From Cellvibrionaceae bacterium AOL6 (GTDB lineage Bacteria > Pseudomonadota > Gammaproteobacteria > Pseudomonadales > Cellvibrionaceae), in the NCBI GenBank assembly GCA_003265435.1, contig NOXC01000002.1, positions 345,712-409,711 on the forward strand: 64,000 nucleotides of DNA, given 5' to 3'. Numbering within the stretch: position 1 is the first letter of the stretch; every line of letters starts with the position of its first letter. Of this stretch, positions 27,119 through 35,619 are shown piece by piece. The position numbers and the translations under genes were made by a program. The notes beneath the pieces are model-generated. The model was not told the origin of the DNA. It saw nothing but the letters and a program-made list of their open reading frames with translations, and searched no databases.

Positions 27119-29710
27119 ATGAAAAAAATAAGACTCAGCAGGCGCCCTGGCCGTCTGCTATTGGCTCCTGTAATGGGGTCCCTCATCGCGCTCGCTGGCT
27201 GCAGCGGCAATACCGAGAAACAACCCGCCAAAACGGCGGACGTGGCCACACCGACTCAAGGTGTTGACCCCAACAATGGCAATCCCGACATCTGGCCTCA
27301 GGTGACCAGCAAGGTACAACGCGACGATGCACTCGAAGCCCGCGTAGCCGAACTCGTCGCCTCTATGACGCTGGAACAGAAGATCGCTCAGATGATTCAG
27401 CCCGAAATCCGCGATGTCACCGAAGAGGACATGCGTAAGTACGGCTTTGGCTCCTACCTTAACGGCGGTGGCGCCTTCCCCAACAACGACAAACATGCGT
27501 CTGCAGCGGACTGGATCGCCTTGGCCGAAACCATGTACCAAGCCTCAATGGACGACAGTCTGGATGGCATCGCCATACCAACCATGTGGGGCACCGACGC
27601 CGTCCACGGCCACAACAATGTGATCGGCGCGACGATTTTCCCACACAATATCGGCCTGGGCGCCGCGAACAATCCTGAATTGATTCGCAAAATCGCCAAG
27701 GCCACGGCCGAAGAGGTCATGGCGACGGGCATTGACTGGGTCTTTGCGCCCACCGTCGCGGTCGTGCGCGATGATCGTTGGGGTCGAACCTATGAGGGTT
27801 ACTCGGAAGATCCCGTCATCACTCGCGCCTACTCCGCGGCGATTGTCGAAGGATTGCAGGGTGTGGCGGGTGATACATTCCTCGATGACGAACACGTCAT
27901 CGCCACCGTCAAACACTTTGTCGGCGACGGCGGCACCGTCGACGGCGACGACCAGGGCAATAACATCAGCAGCGAAGAAGAGCTGATGCGCATTCATGCG
28001 CAGGGGTATATCTCTGGCCTGGAAGTCGGCGCGCAAACCGTGATGGCCTCGTTCAACACCTGGCATGGTAAAAAAATGCATGGCAACCACTACATGCTTA
28101 CGACCGTGCTCAAAGAGCGCATGGGTTTTGACGGTTTGATCGTGGGCGATTGGAATGGTCATGGTCAGGTTGCTGGATGCAGTAACGAGAGCTGCGCACA
28201 GGCGGTCAACGCGGGCATGGACATTCTCATGGCACCCACACCGACTTGGAAACCGCTGTACTACAACACCCTCGAACAAGTGCGCTCGGGTGAAATCAGC
28301 ATGGCACGTATCGACGACGCCGTGACTCGAATACTGCGTGTAAAAATGCGCGCGGGCCTGTTCGACAAACCGTCTCCTGCACAACGCCCCCTTGCCGGTA
28401 AAACCGAACTGATCGGCTCCGAAGCGCACCGCGAAATTGCGCGACAAGCCGTACGTGAATCGCTGGTACTGCTGAAAAACAAAGGCGTTTTGCCCTTAAA
28501 CCCAAACACGAAGATCTTTGTGACCGGGGATGCCGCGGACAACATTGGCAAGCAAAGCGGTGGCTGGACCATCACTTGGCAAGGCACGAACAATGAAAAC
28601 AGCGATTTTCCCGGTGGCACTTCAATCTGGGACGGCATCAAAGCGCAAGTTGAAGCGGCAGGTGGCCAGGCTGAGCTGGGCCAGGGTGCGAATTTTAATA
28701 CGCGTCCCGACGTCGCCATCGTGGTCTTCGGTGAAGAACCTTATGCCGAAGGTAACGGCGATCTCGACAACCTCGAGTACCAGCGAGGCGATAAACGCGA
28801 TTTAGCCTTGCTAAAATCCCTTCGTGAACAGGGTATTCCCGTTGTGTCATTGTTTATCAGTGGTCGTGCGTTGTGGGTAAATCCTGAATTGAACGCATCC
28901 GACGCTTTCGTCGCGGCTTGGCTGCCTGGCTCCGAAGGTAAGGCTGTCGCTGAGGTTTTATTCACTGACGCCAACGGCGAAATCCAGCATGACTTTACGG
29001 GTAAGCTTTCCTACTCCTGGCCTAAAAGCCCGGACCAAACTGAAGTCAACTGGGGCGATGATGAATACGACCCGCTGCTTCCCTACGGTTTTGGTTTAAG
29101 CTACGGTGATGACAATGTACTCAGTGATACGTTGAGTGAAGACAACGGCGCGGGCGACGGCAAAAGTGTTGCCGCGATGCCGCTCTATGCCACAGGTGTG
29201 AAAAAGCCCTGGCATATCGCGCTGCAAAGCGCAGGCAGCACAGAAACCATGGTCAGCAATGTCCTCGAAGTGGGCGCCATCCATGTGCGCACGACGGATC
29301 GAAACGTTCAGGAAGATTCCCTACAGCTCGACTTCAGCGGAACGACGCCGGCCCGGTTCAGTATTGCAGCCAACTTCCCGGAAGATTTACGCAGCTACCT
29401 CGATGCGGGCGCCGCCGTGTATTTCGAAATGCAACGCTTGGCGGTACCCACTGAGCCTGTGTATCTGAGCATGCACTGTGCAGGTGAGTGCGAAGGGGAT
29501 GTGGACATCACTCAACACATCGAGAAATTTTCGAGTAACGAGTGGAATAAAATCGCGGTCGATTTGCAGTGCTTTAAGCAGGCCGGCACCGACTTCTCCA
29601 AAATATATTCCCCCTTCACACTGAAAACCGAAGGCAGGGTGTCACTGATCGTCAGCAATATCTCCTTGCAACCTTATAGTCGCAAGGCTGCAGATATTGT
29701 CTGCGACTAA
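27119..29710 (+). CDS. GH3 beta-glucosidase (ExoP/CelD type) lipoprotein
   Basis: 863 residues. The signal ends IALAGC, a lipobox, so lipid-anchored. The GH3 N-terminal TIM barrel runs about 70-420, with MTLEQKIAQMIQPEI, IPTMWGTDAVHGHNNV, DWVFAPTVAVVRDDRWGRTYEGYSED and VKHFVGDGGT. The nucleophile Asp is in GLIVGDWNGHG. The second alpha/beta domain (RESLVLLKNKGVLPL) follows, and a C-terminal ExoP-like beta domain (about 690-863) completes it. These enzymes release glucose from beta-glucan oligosaccharides, with 1,3- and 1,4-linkages both common. With the GH16 enzyme nearby, laminari-oligosaccharides are the likely substrate. A terminator follows. Confidence 0.92.
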   Translation: MKKIRLSRRPGRLLLAPVMGSLIALAGCSGNTEKQPAKTADVATPTQGVDPNNGNPDIWPQVTSKVQRDDALEARVAELVASMTLEQKIAQMIQPEIRDVTEEDMRKYGFGSYLNGGGAFPNNDKHASAADWIALAETMYQASMDDSLDGIAIPTMWGTDAVHGHNNVIGATIFPHNIGLGAANNPELIRKIAKATAEEVMATGIDWVFAPTVAVVRDDRWGRTYEGYSEDPVITRAYSAAIVEGLQGVAGDTFLDDEHVIATVKHFVGDGGTVDGDDQGNNISSEEELMRIHAQGYISGLEVGAQTVMASFNTWHGKKMHGNHYMLTTVLKERMGFDGLIVGDWNGHGQVAGCSNESCAQAVNAGMDILMAPTPTWKPLYYNTLEQVRSGEISMARIDDAVTRILRVKMRAGLFDKPSPAQRPLAGKTELIGSEAHREIARQAVRESLVLLKNKGVLPLNPNTKIFVTGDAADNIGKQSGGWTITWQGTNNENSDFPGGTSIWDGIKAQVEAAGGQAELGQGANFNTRPDVAIVVFGEEPYAEGNGDLDNLEYQRGDKRDLALLKSLREQGIPVVSLFISGRALWVNPELNASDAFVAAWLPGSEGKAVAEVLFTDANGEIQHDFTGKLSYSWPKSPDQTEVNWGDDEYDPLLPYGFGLSYGDDNVLSDTLSEDNGAGDGKSVAAMPLYATGVKKPWHIALQSAGSTETMVSNVLEVGAIHVRTTDRNVQEDSLQLDFSGTTPARFSIAANFPEDLRSYLDAGAAVYFEMQRLAVPTEPVYLSMHCAGECEGDVDITQHIEKFSSNEWNKIAVDLQCFKQAGTDFSKIYSPFTLKTEGRVSLIVSNISLQPYSRKAADIVCD

Positions 29711-29736
29711 TCACCTGATAACGCGTTCATACGTGT

Positions 29737-29773
29737 AAAAAAAACGCCAGAGCAATTGCTCTGGCTTTTTTTG
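29737..29773. terminator. Bidirectional terminator between GH3 and GH-A genes
   Basis: GCCAGAGCAA and TTGCTCTGGC form a perfect stem, with an A run on the left and a T run on the right. It serves both the plus-strand GH3 gene and the convergent minus-strand GH-A gene. Confidence 0.85.
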
Positions 29774-29792
29774 TTTGAGATAGCGCGTTTTA

Positions 29793-31142
29793 TTATTTCA
29801 CTTTGAATGGAAAATTAGCGTTACCTACACCGCCTAGGCGCTGTCCATCCTGTGTGTCATAGACATAGGAGAATAGGCGATATTCTCCAGAGCGCGCGGG
29901 TGCGCGAAAACGCAGCGTGTAGGCCCCGGTTTCTGATTTTTCCTTTATCACTTCGATGTCCAATTCTTTTGGGCGAGCCTCAAAGTGCCCGCCATGACTG
30001 CGTTCGCCCACCTCATCCATGAGTACCCATCGACTTTCAAGCGCATCACCATCGGGATCACTTACCTTGACCCGCGCTTCGACGAGCTCTCCAGCATCCA
30101 CGATCACGCTGTCTTCCGGTACTTGGTTATTGAGCGTAATCGCATAGCTTAACGGAGCACGATTTTGCGGATACTGCCCCGTCCAGAGACGACTCAGTTC
30201 GTCTACCCGTGCATTTTTCTCGCCGCTTTCATTGAACATGCCATACCAGGTTGGCGTGCGCTCCTGTTTTTGGCCCCAGAGAAACGCATAGGTACCCACG
30301 AGTTTTCCCGTCGGGTCTTTGAGGATATTGTCTTCGAGGCGTTTTGCCATTCCTTCGGCTTTCACTGCGCTGGGCTCTTCGATTTCGCGCCCCCACGCCG
30401 TGACCGGCCGTTCCCAATGACCAACCGGGCCAAATTCCGTCACCATGAAGGGCTTATCGATACCAATTGCCTCAATTGAATCCGCCAGCACCGCCAAGTC
30501 GCCATACACTTGCACGGAGATGATATCTACCTGCGGAGTACGCTGAAGGGCATTTTGTACGGTGGTCTTATCCGCGCCCGCGAAACTGTAGGTCACAGGG
30601 TGCTTCGGATCATGTTCATGGATATAGTCGATAATCTCGCCCAGGGCATCGTAGACTTTGGGGTTCACCGGTGCAGCTTGGCCCTGATCGTTAAAATACA
30701 GGTTGGGCTCGTTGGCGATCACCCAACATAAAATATTCGGGTGGTCTTTGTACTTATCGATAATGGCGGTGACACGTTTAAATTGCTCCGCTACGGCGGC
30801 CTCGTCATTGTAATCAAAACCCAGCAGCTGCTTCCCTGTAGCGATCCCTACCGCCACCATCAAACCCAATGATTGGGCCTGTGCAAGTTCCTCGTCCAGA
30901 TTTTCAGTGCTCCAGGTGCGAAAACTGTTGCCCCCAGCCGCGGCCAGATCGCTAAGCCGGTTGGCGCCGCCCACACCCCGTACCACAAAGGGTTCACCGT
31001 CGAGCAGCAGCTGATAGCGGCCCTGATCTTTTTCGATGGTGACGTGCACCGCTTCTGACAGGGCACTCTTGCAGGCCAGCGCCATCGGTAAGCTCAAACA
31101 CAGTGCGGTCAGCCCATGCCGACCAGAACGCAATTTACGCAT
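29793..31142 (-). CDS. Clan GH-A glycoside hydrolase of uncertain family (TIM barrel, GH2-like)
   Basis: 449 residues with an N-terminal export signal (about 1-30; ALACK may be an imperfect lipobox). The barrel begins YQLLLDGEPFVVRGVGGANRLSDLAAAGGNSFRTW, resembling the GH2 TIM-barrel start. WVIANEPNLYF holds the acid/base Glu and FMVTEFGPVGHWE the nucleophile Glu, as expected for a retaining clan GH-A enzyme. About 110 C-terminal residues form an Ig-like beta domain (VKVSDPDGDALESRW). It sits between GH3 and GH16 genes, which hints at beta-1,3-glucan oligosaccharides. GH2, GH5, GH17 and GH158 relatives are all possible; I cannot choose by eye. Confidence 0.7.
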   Translation of the reverse strand: MRKLRSGRHGLTALCLSLPMALACKSALSEAVHVTIEKDQGRYQLLLDGEPFVVRGVGGANRLSDLAAAGGNSFRTWSTENLDEELAQAQSLGLMVAVGIATGKQLLGFDYNDEAAVAEQFKRVTAIIDKYKDHPNILCWVIANEPNLYFNDQGQAAPVNPKVYDALGEIIDYIHEHDPKHPVTYSFAGADKTTVQNALQRTPQVDIISVQVYGDLAVLADSIEAIGIDKPFMVTEFGPVGHWERPVTAWGREIEEPSAVKAEGMAKRLEDNILKDPTGKLVGTYAFLWGQKQERTPTWYGMFNESGEKNARVDELSRLWTGQYPQNRAPLSYAITLNNQVPEDSVIVDAGELVEARVKVSDPDGDALESRWVLMDEVGERSHGGHFEARPKELDIEVIKEKSETGAYTLRFRAPARSGEYRLFSYVYDTQDGQRLGGVGNANFPFKVK

Positions 31143-31158
31143 CCGAATTTTCCTTATC

Positions 31159-31170
31159 CATTATTGTAGG
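31159..31170 (-). promoter_or_regulatory. A-rich leader element upstream of the GH-A gene
   Basis: CCTACAATAATG on the minus strand, 17-28 bases before the start codon, followed by an AAGGA ribosome-binding site. It shares the ACAATAAT core with other CAZyme leaders. Confidence 0.35.
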
Positions 31171-31377
31171 GTCAGATCGAGCGCGATATCCGGCTCGAGG
31201 CACTGCGTGTGCAACACCGTGGCTCGATTGTGGGTTTCACCGCCACCCACGCGCGACCCACAACGCGCTTTTGCAGTAACTGCGACGTTATTCACGATGA
31301 AATTTTGAATTCTCAGAGCATCTGCGTTAATAAGGAGGCTGCACCTAAGCATCTAAAAAACGAAGCTCGAAACCCGC

Positions 31378-32154
31378 ATGCGTATTCTGAACATCGATAT
31401 CCCCGACGTCCCGGCTCAGCCAAAATCAAACGCACCCGTCGTACTTCGAGGCCTCGTTCGCGATTGGCCCTTGGTCAGTGCCGCTCTTGACGCTCGAGAC
31501 ACGCTGCACGCATACCTGTTGGCGTTCGATTCAGGTGAACCTTTCGAAGCGATGATCGCCGGGCCCGATGCCCAAGGCAGGCTCTTTTATAATGCGACAA
31601 TGACGGGGTTTAATTTTGAACGGATGAACGGCACCTTTAAGGAAGGCCTGAAGATTCTTGAACGATTCGAACACGAAGCCCGCCCGCCGACTTTTTACTT
31701 CGGTGCCAAAGCGGTGAGCCACTATTTGCCCGGCCTGGAGGCGGAACTTTCCATGCCGCTCGCAGAAGAGGCGCAGTGTAATATTTGGATTGGAAATCAA
31801 CTCAGTATCGCGGCACACACGGACAACGCCGATAACCTTGCCTGTGTCGCCGCCGGGCGACGACGGTTTTTATTGTTCCCACCGGAAGTGGAAGAAGCGC
31901 TGTACATTGGGCCCGATACACCCACACCGAGTGGCAGACCGATCAGTCTTGTGAACCCCGCTGATCCCGATTTACGGGCTTTTCCTTTGTATACGGTAGC
32001 GCTAAAGCAGGCGCAAAGCGTGGAGTTGTTTCCGGGGGATGTGCTGTATATTCCGAAGGGGTGGTGGCATCACGTGGATTCGCTCGACAGCATGAATATA
32101 CTCGTCAACTTCTGGTGGGAGGGGCCACCAGCTTGGCCCGCAACGCTGCCGTAA
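31378..32154 (+). CDS. Cupin-like/JmjC-fold protein of the TBDT-halogenase neighbourhood
   Basis: 258 residues, no signal peptide. VVLRGLVRDWPLV at the N-terminus and the pair AAHTDNADN (HxD) and KGWWHHV (distal His) fit the cupin_8/JmjC fold of Fe(II)/2-oxoglutarate oxygenases; LFPPEVEEALYIGP and ELFPGDVLYIPKGWWH are typical. Related cupin-like proteins are repeatedly found with flavin halogenases and TonB receptors in Caulobacter and Cellvibrionales-type genomes, and the same company is seen here. The target is unknown; hydroxylation of a protein or small molecule is conceivable. It lies divergent from the GH-A gene and convergent with GH16. Confidence 0.75.
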   Translation: MRILNIDIPDVPAQPKSNAPVVLRGLVRDWPLVSAALDARDTLHAYLLAFDSGEPFEAMIAGPDAQGRLFYNATMTGFNFERMNGTFKEGLKILERFEHEARPPTFYFGAKAVSHYLPGLEAELSMPLAEEAQCNIWIGNQLSIAAHTDNADNLACVAAGRRRFLLFPPEVEEALYIGPDTPTPSGRPISLVNPADPDLRAFPLYTVALKQAQSVELFPGDVLYIPKGWWHHVDSLDSMNILVNFWWEGPPAWPATLP

Positions 32155-32178
32155 AACAGCGCCGCGGACTTACGGCGA

Positions 32179-33801
32179 CTATTCGCTCACTTCAAACCGC
32201 ACGTTATCGAAGCTCACGCTCATTTCACCACTGGGTTCGACCACAAAAACATTGCTGACCGAGGCCGCGTTGGCTTGCCCCCCTTCAATGGAATTGCCGT
32301 TATCGAGCAGGTCACTGAAAGCAATGCGGAACTCCGTCCACACGCCGAGCTCCGGAATCGGCACATTCACATCACTGACACTGGGCCAACCCGAGTCGAT
32401 TTTCGCAAGCAATTGCACGCCGTCGGCGTGACTGTTCACGCGATAGTCGAACACCAAATCGCCTTCCGTTACCCAAGCGGACATATCCACCTGACCGTTT
32501 GCTGAGTTCAAGTACGCATTCCCCAGCGCGCCTGTTTTATTCAAAGTCCAGATGCGCCCGCGCCCATCTTCGTCTTCCTGAGCGATTGCGATCACGCCGT
32601 TCGGATTATAGGCATTGAAAACCAAACCCTCTGCTTCACCATCTTCGTACACTGTGAACAATGGCGGCTGGCCAAAATCAGGGCTCGCGTCAGCCGGGGG
32701 CTGATGTCCTTCAACAAGTTCCGCACCCTCATCTATGGTTGCACAACCGCTGCCATCGGCATTGCCTGCATCGCATTCGTACACGCGAACCCAGTCAATA
32801 ATATAACTTTGCGGAAATACACTTTCATCGATGCCGCCGGCATTGACGTTCGCAGGCCAGTCACCACCTACCGCAAAGTTCAACAACAAATGGAATCGCT
32901 GGGCCCCATCAAACGGCGCGCCCTCGGGAGCGTCAACCAACTCATTGTTGCTTTCATACTGTGAATACCAACCGCTTGAACGCTGAGTCGCGTAGTGCAC
33001 GCCATCGACATACCAGCGAATTTCGCCCTCTTCCCACTCGAGTGCATAAGTATGAAAATCATCCGCTGGATTGACGTCACCGGGCAGAGTATACGCCGCG
33101 CCTGAATGTACATTGTCTGGCCAGGCACTGCCGTAATGCAGCGTTCCGTGCACCCGAGCCTCCCCTTGCGATTTCAGGTTGACCGCTTCCATGATGTCAA
33201 TTTCTCCGCTTGAAGCCCAGCCGCCATAGGGCGAGTCGGTGGGCAACATCCAAAACGCGGGCCACGTGCCTTGACCACTGGGCAATTTCGCACGCATTTC
33301 GAAGCGACCAAAGGTAAACTCGGCCAATCCTTTGGTACGCAGACGCGCCGAAGTGTAAGGCAAGGTGACTTGCGCTCCGCCATTGCCCTCGGGCGAGTTT
33401 GAACCGGTAAAATCTTCTCGACGCGCGACGATATTCAAGTACCCGTCATCGTCGATAAATGCATTCGTGTCGCGATCCGTATAACACTGCTGCTCGTTAT
33501 TGCCACCGCCCCAGCAATTCTGTTCGAACTGCCACTTGGTCCCGTCGATGTCGGTCCCGTCGAATTCATCGCTCCACACTAAAGCCCAATCACTGCTTGC
33601 CGGCGTCGGCGTAGGCACAGGTGTCGGCATTGGTGTAGGGTCTGGCGTGGGTTCTGGTGTAGGCTCCGGTGTCGGTTCCGGACTGACTTCAGGCGTCGGG
33701 CTGGGTGTTGGCGATTCGTCGCTGGACCCACCGCAGGCACTCAGCAGCAGCGCAGTCGTCAGGGACAGTAGGGCCTTGCCCCACAGGGATGGTATTCGCA
33801 T
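32179..33801 (-). CDS. GH16 laminarinase-type endo-beta-glucanase lipoprotein
   Basis: 540 residues from ATG 33801 (AGGAAG ribosome-binding site); an in-frame GTG at 33816 is less likely. The signal ends LLSACGG, a lipobox, followed by a Pro-Thr-Glu linker (to about 70). The GH16 jelly roll (about 73-345) opens WALVWSDEFDGTDIDGTKW and carries the catalytic ExDxxE motif in GEIDIMEAV, the form typical of laminarinases (endo-1,3-beta-glucanases). DYIIDWVRVYE-like residues close the domain. The C-terminal 150 residues form a beta-sandwich like the ExoP-type domain at the end of the GH3 enzyme. It is probably surface-anchored and degrades laminarin or mixed-linkage glucan. Confidence 0.9.
   Translation of the reverse strand: MRIPSLWGKALLSLTTALLLSACGGSSDESPTPSPTPEVSPEPTPEPTPEPTPDPTPMPTPVPTPTPASSDWALVWSDEFDGTDIDGTKWQFEQNCWGGGNNEQQCYTDRDTNAFIDDDGYLNIVARREDFTGSNSPEGNGGAQVTLPYTSARLRTKGLAEFTFGRFEMRAKLPSGQGTWPAFWMLPTDSPYGGWASSGEIDIMEAVNLKSQGEARVHGTLHYGSAWPDNVHSGAAYTLPGDVNPADDFHTYALEWEEGEIRWYVDGVHYATQRSSGWYSQYESNNELVDAPEGAPFDGAQRFHLLLNFAVGGDWPANVNAGGIDESVFPQSYIIDWVRVYECDAGNADGSGCATIDEGAELVEGHQPPADASPDFGQPPLFTVYEDGEAEGLVFNAYNPNGVIAIAQEDEDGRGRIWTLNKTGALGNAYLNSANGQVDMSAWVTEGDLVFDYRVNSHADGVQLLAKIDSGWPSVSDVNVPIPELGVWTEFRIAFSDLLDNGNSIEGGQANAASVSNVFVVEPSGEMSVSFDNVRFEVSE
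33600..33711 (-). repeat. Pro-Thr-Glu linker repeat in the GH16 gene
   Basis: Tandem GGTGTNGG-like repeats encode (PTPEP)n between the lipid-anchored cysteine and the catalytic domain, spacing the enzyme from the cell surface. Confidence 0.75.
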
Positions 33802-33820
33802 TTTGCTCTTCCTCACTCAC

Positions 33821-33830
33821 TTATTGTTAT
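33821..33830 (-). promoter_or_regulatory. A-rich leader element upstream of the GH16 gene
   Basis: ATAACAATAA on the minus strand, 20-29 bases before the ATG and just upstream of the GAGGAAG ribosome-binding site. Confidence 0.35.
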
Positions 33831-33962
33831 ACGGATGTGCTTTTCGCTACGCAGTGGAGAGACTGCGCAGAGTGTGAGGCTATGCGAGTAGAGCGAACAC
33901 GACGTCCCGCTTCTTGTAGATTACCGATAGTGGAGTGCCACTTTGCGTGCAAGTTCCGTCGA

Positions 33963-35552
33963 TTATTTTCCCGCTACCGGCATACCGTGCTGCTGCACGT
34001 GCAGTAGATAGTCGCGGTGCGACGGCAAACCGGCACAGAAGCGTTGACTCATTGCGGGAATCTCCGCGAGCATTGCGGCTGCCATGTCCGCTTCATCGGA
34101 ACGCCGTGACAGCGGCGCGTGCGACGGCTTAAATCCCATGCCGTATAAGACGTATTGGTAGCTCGCTGCAGGGAAAATTTCCTCCGCATGAGGAAAGTCC
34201 AAGCGACTCGGCGGGCGCGCCTGCCATTGCGCTAACTGCTCACGCAAGCGCTCGGGAATGGAAACGGCGTCGCGATGGGCCCGCCAATAGGGCTCGTTCC
34301 GTTGACTTAATACATAATGCAATTTCAGAAATTCAATGATGCGCTCCCAGCGATATCGGAAGGTCTCGTTAAATCGCTGCGCGGCCATCTCCATGGTATC
34401 GCGTGTCAGCGGCAAGGCGTCTCGCACCATCGCCGCACCGAGTTCAATCATCACCAGAGCCGACGCCTCCAAAGGCTCAATAAAACCTCCGGAAATACCA
34501 ATACCGACACAATTACGGTGCCAGAATTGCGCTCGATACCCTGGATTCAACGCGATGGTTCTGGGCTCCGGCAGGGACGCAGTATTCACCCCCGAGTATT
34601 TTTTCAGATAGCGAAAAAGTGTGTCGTGCGCCTGTTCGGCACTTTGATACTCGCTAGAATAGACATAGCCTACGCCTCGGCGAGTCGGCAAGCCAATATC
34701 CCACACCCAGCCAGCTTCTTGCGCAGTCGAGTACGTGTGTGATGCAACGGCCTGCTCACCCTCAGCATAAGGCACCTGCACTGCAAGCGCCGTGTCATTG
34801 AATAGGACATTCTGCTCGGCCCGTAAAGGCACCTGATAGTGTTTACCAAGCAAAAGGCTGGAAAACCCGGTGCAATCAATAAACAAGTCCCCGTGAAGCG
34901 TCTCCCCATTCTGACGCGTCAAGCCCGCAATATCGCCATTGTCCTCTGACTGCACCGCGACCACATTGTCGAGAATATGGGTGACCCCTAAGAGGTCTAC
35001 ACAATGTTTTTTAAGAAACTGACCGAATTTTCCCGCATCCAGGTGATAGCCATAATTGGTGACGCCTGCAAATTCCGGCGTCTGCGCTTGTTTGGGAGCA
35101 AGATTGAGGTCGCAAACGGCAGGCTGCGCGCTGACACTGCGCGCGAACGGCGTACCGCCGGCACCTCGCAACCAGTGTGCCGCCACATTACTTTGCAAAA
35201 AACCCTGCGGTAGCGAAAACGGATGGTAGTAGCTGTCCTCATCCTCGCCGGTCACCCAGCCACGGAAGCACGAGGCCTGCTTGAATGCGGCGTCACACTC
35301 GCGAACAAAGTCAGCTTCCCGCACTCCGATGCGTCGCAGGGTTTCTCGCATTGTCGGCCAGGTGCCTTCTCCAACTCCAAGCGTCGGCACATCCGGGCTT
35401 TCGATTAACGTGATGCCGGGCGCATCGGCCCCGCTTTGCTGAAACTCTGCGGCGAGAATGCCGGCTGTCAGCCACCCTGCGGAGCCTCCTCCGACGACAA
35501 CAATATTGAAACGCGCATCTTTCACGGTCAAATCACTTTTTCTTTTATTCAT
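33963..35552 (-). CDS. Flavin-dependent (tryptophan) halogenase family protein, divergent
   Basis: 529 residues from ATG 35552; an alternative ATG lies at 35588, and neither has a clear ribosome-binding site. NIVVVGGGSAGWLTAGILA is the FAD-binding GxGxxG. GVGEGTWPTMRETLRRIGV, DAAFKQAS (catalytic Lys equivalent) and SGGFIEPLEASALVMI (catalytic Glu region) are present. The family hallmark WxWxIP is altered to WVWDIG. Family members use FADH2 and oxygen to make HOCl or HOBr that halogenates an aromatic acceptor. No flavin reductase is adjacent. The gene follows another halogenase by 67 bases on the same strand, itself behind a TonB receptor. The acceptor is unknown; tryptophan should not be assumed. 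Confidence 0.82.
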   Translation of the reverse strand: MNKRKSDLTVKDARFNIVVVGGGSAGWLTAGILAAEFQQSGADAPGITLIESPDVPTLGVGEGTWPTMRETLRRIGVREADFVRECDAAFKQASCFRGWVTGEDEDSYYHPFSLPQGFLQSNVAAHWLRGAGGTPFARSVSAQPAVCDLNLAPKQAQTPEFAGVTNYGYHLDAGKFGQFLKKHCVDLLGVTHILDNVVAVQSEDNGDIAGLTRQNGETLHGDLFIDCTGFSSLLLGKHYQVPLRAEQNVLFNDTALAVQVPYAEGEQAVASHTYSTAQEAGWVWDIGLPTRRGVGYVYSSEYQSAEQAHDTLFRYLKKYSGVNTASLPEPRTIALNPGYRAQFWHRNCVGIGISGGFIEPLEASALVMIELGAAMVRDALPLTRDTMEMAAQRFNETFRYRWERIIEFLKLHYVLSQRNEPYWRAHRDAVSIPERLREQLAQWQARPPSRLDFPHAEEIFPAASYQYVLYGMGFKPSHAPLSRRSDEADMAAAMLAEIPAMSQRFCAGLPSHRDYLLHVQQHGMPVAGK

Positions 35553-35619
35553 CCAGAGGCGCAACTTAGCACAGCCGCCCCCAATCATGCATCCGCTGAG
35601 TTATCCCGATGCATTCATA

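Noticed and set aside
27545..28447. A 300-codon open frame antisense to GH3
   Set aside because: Overlaps a certain GH3 coding region and has no recognisable sequence.
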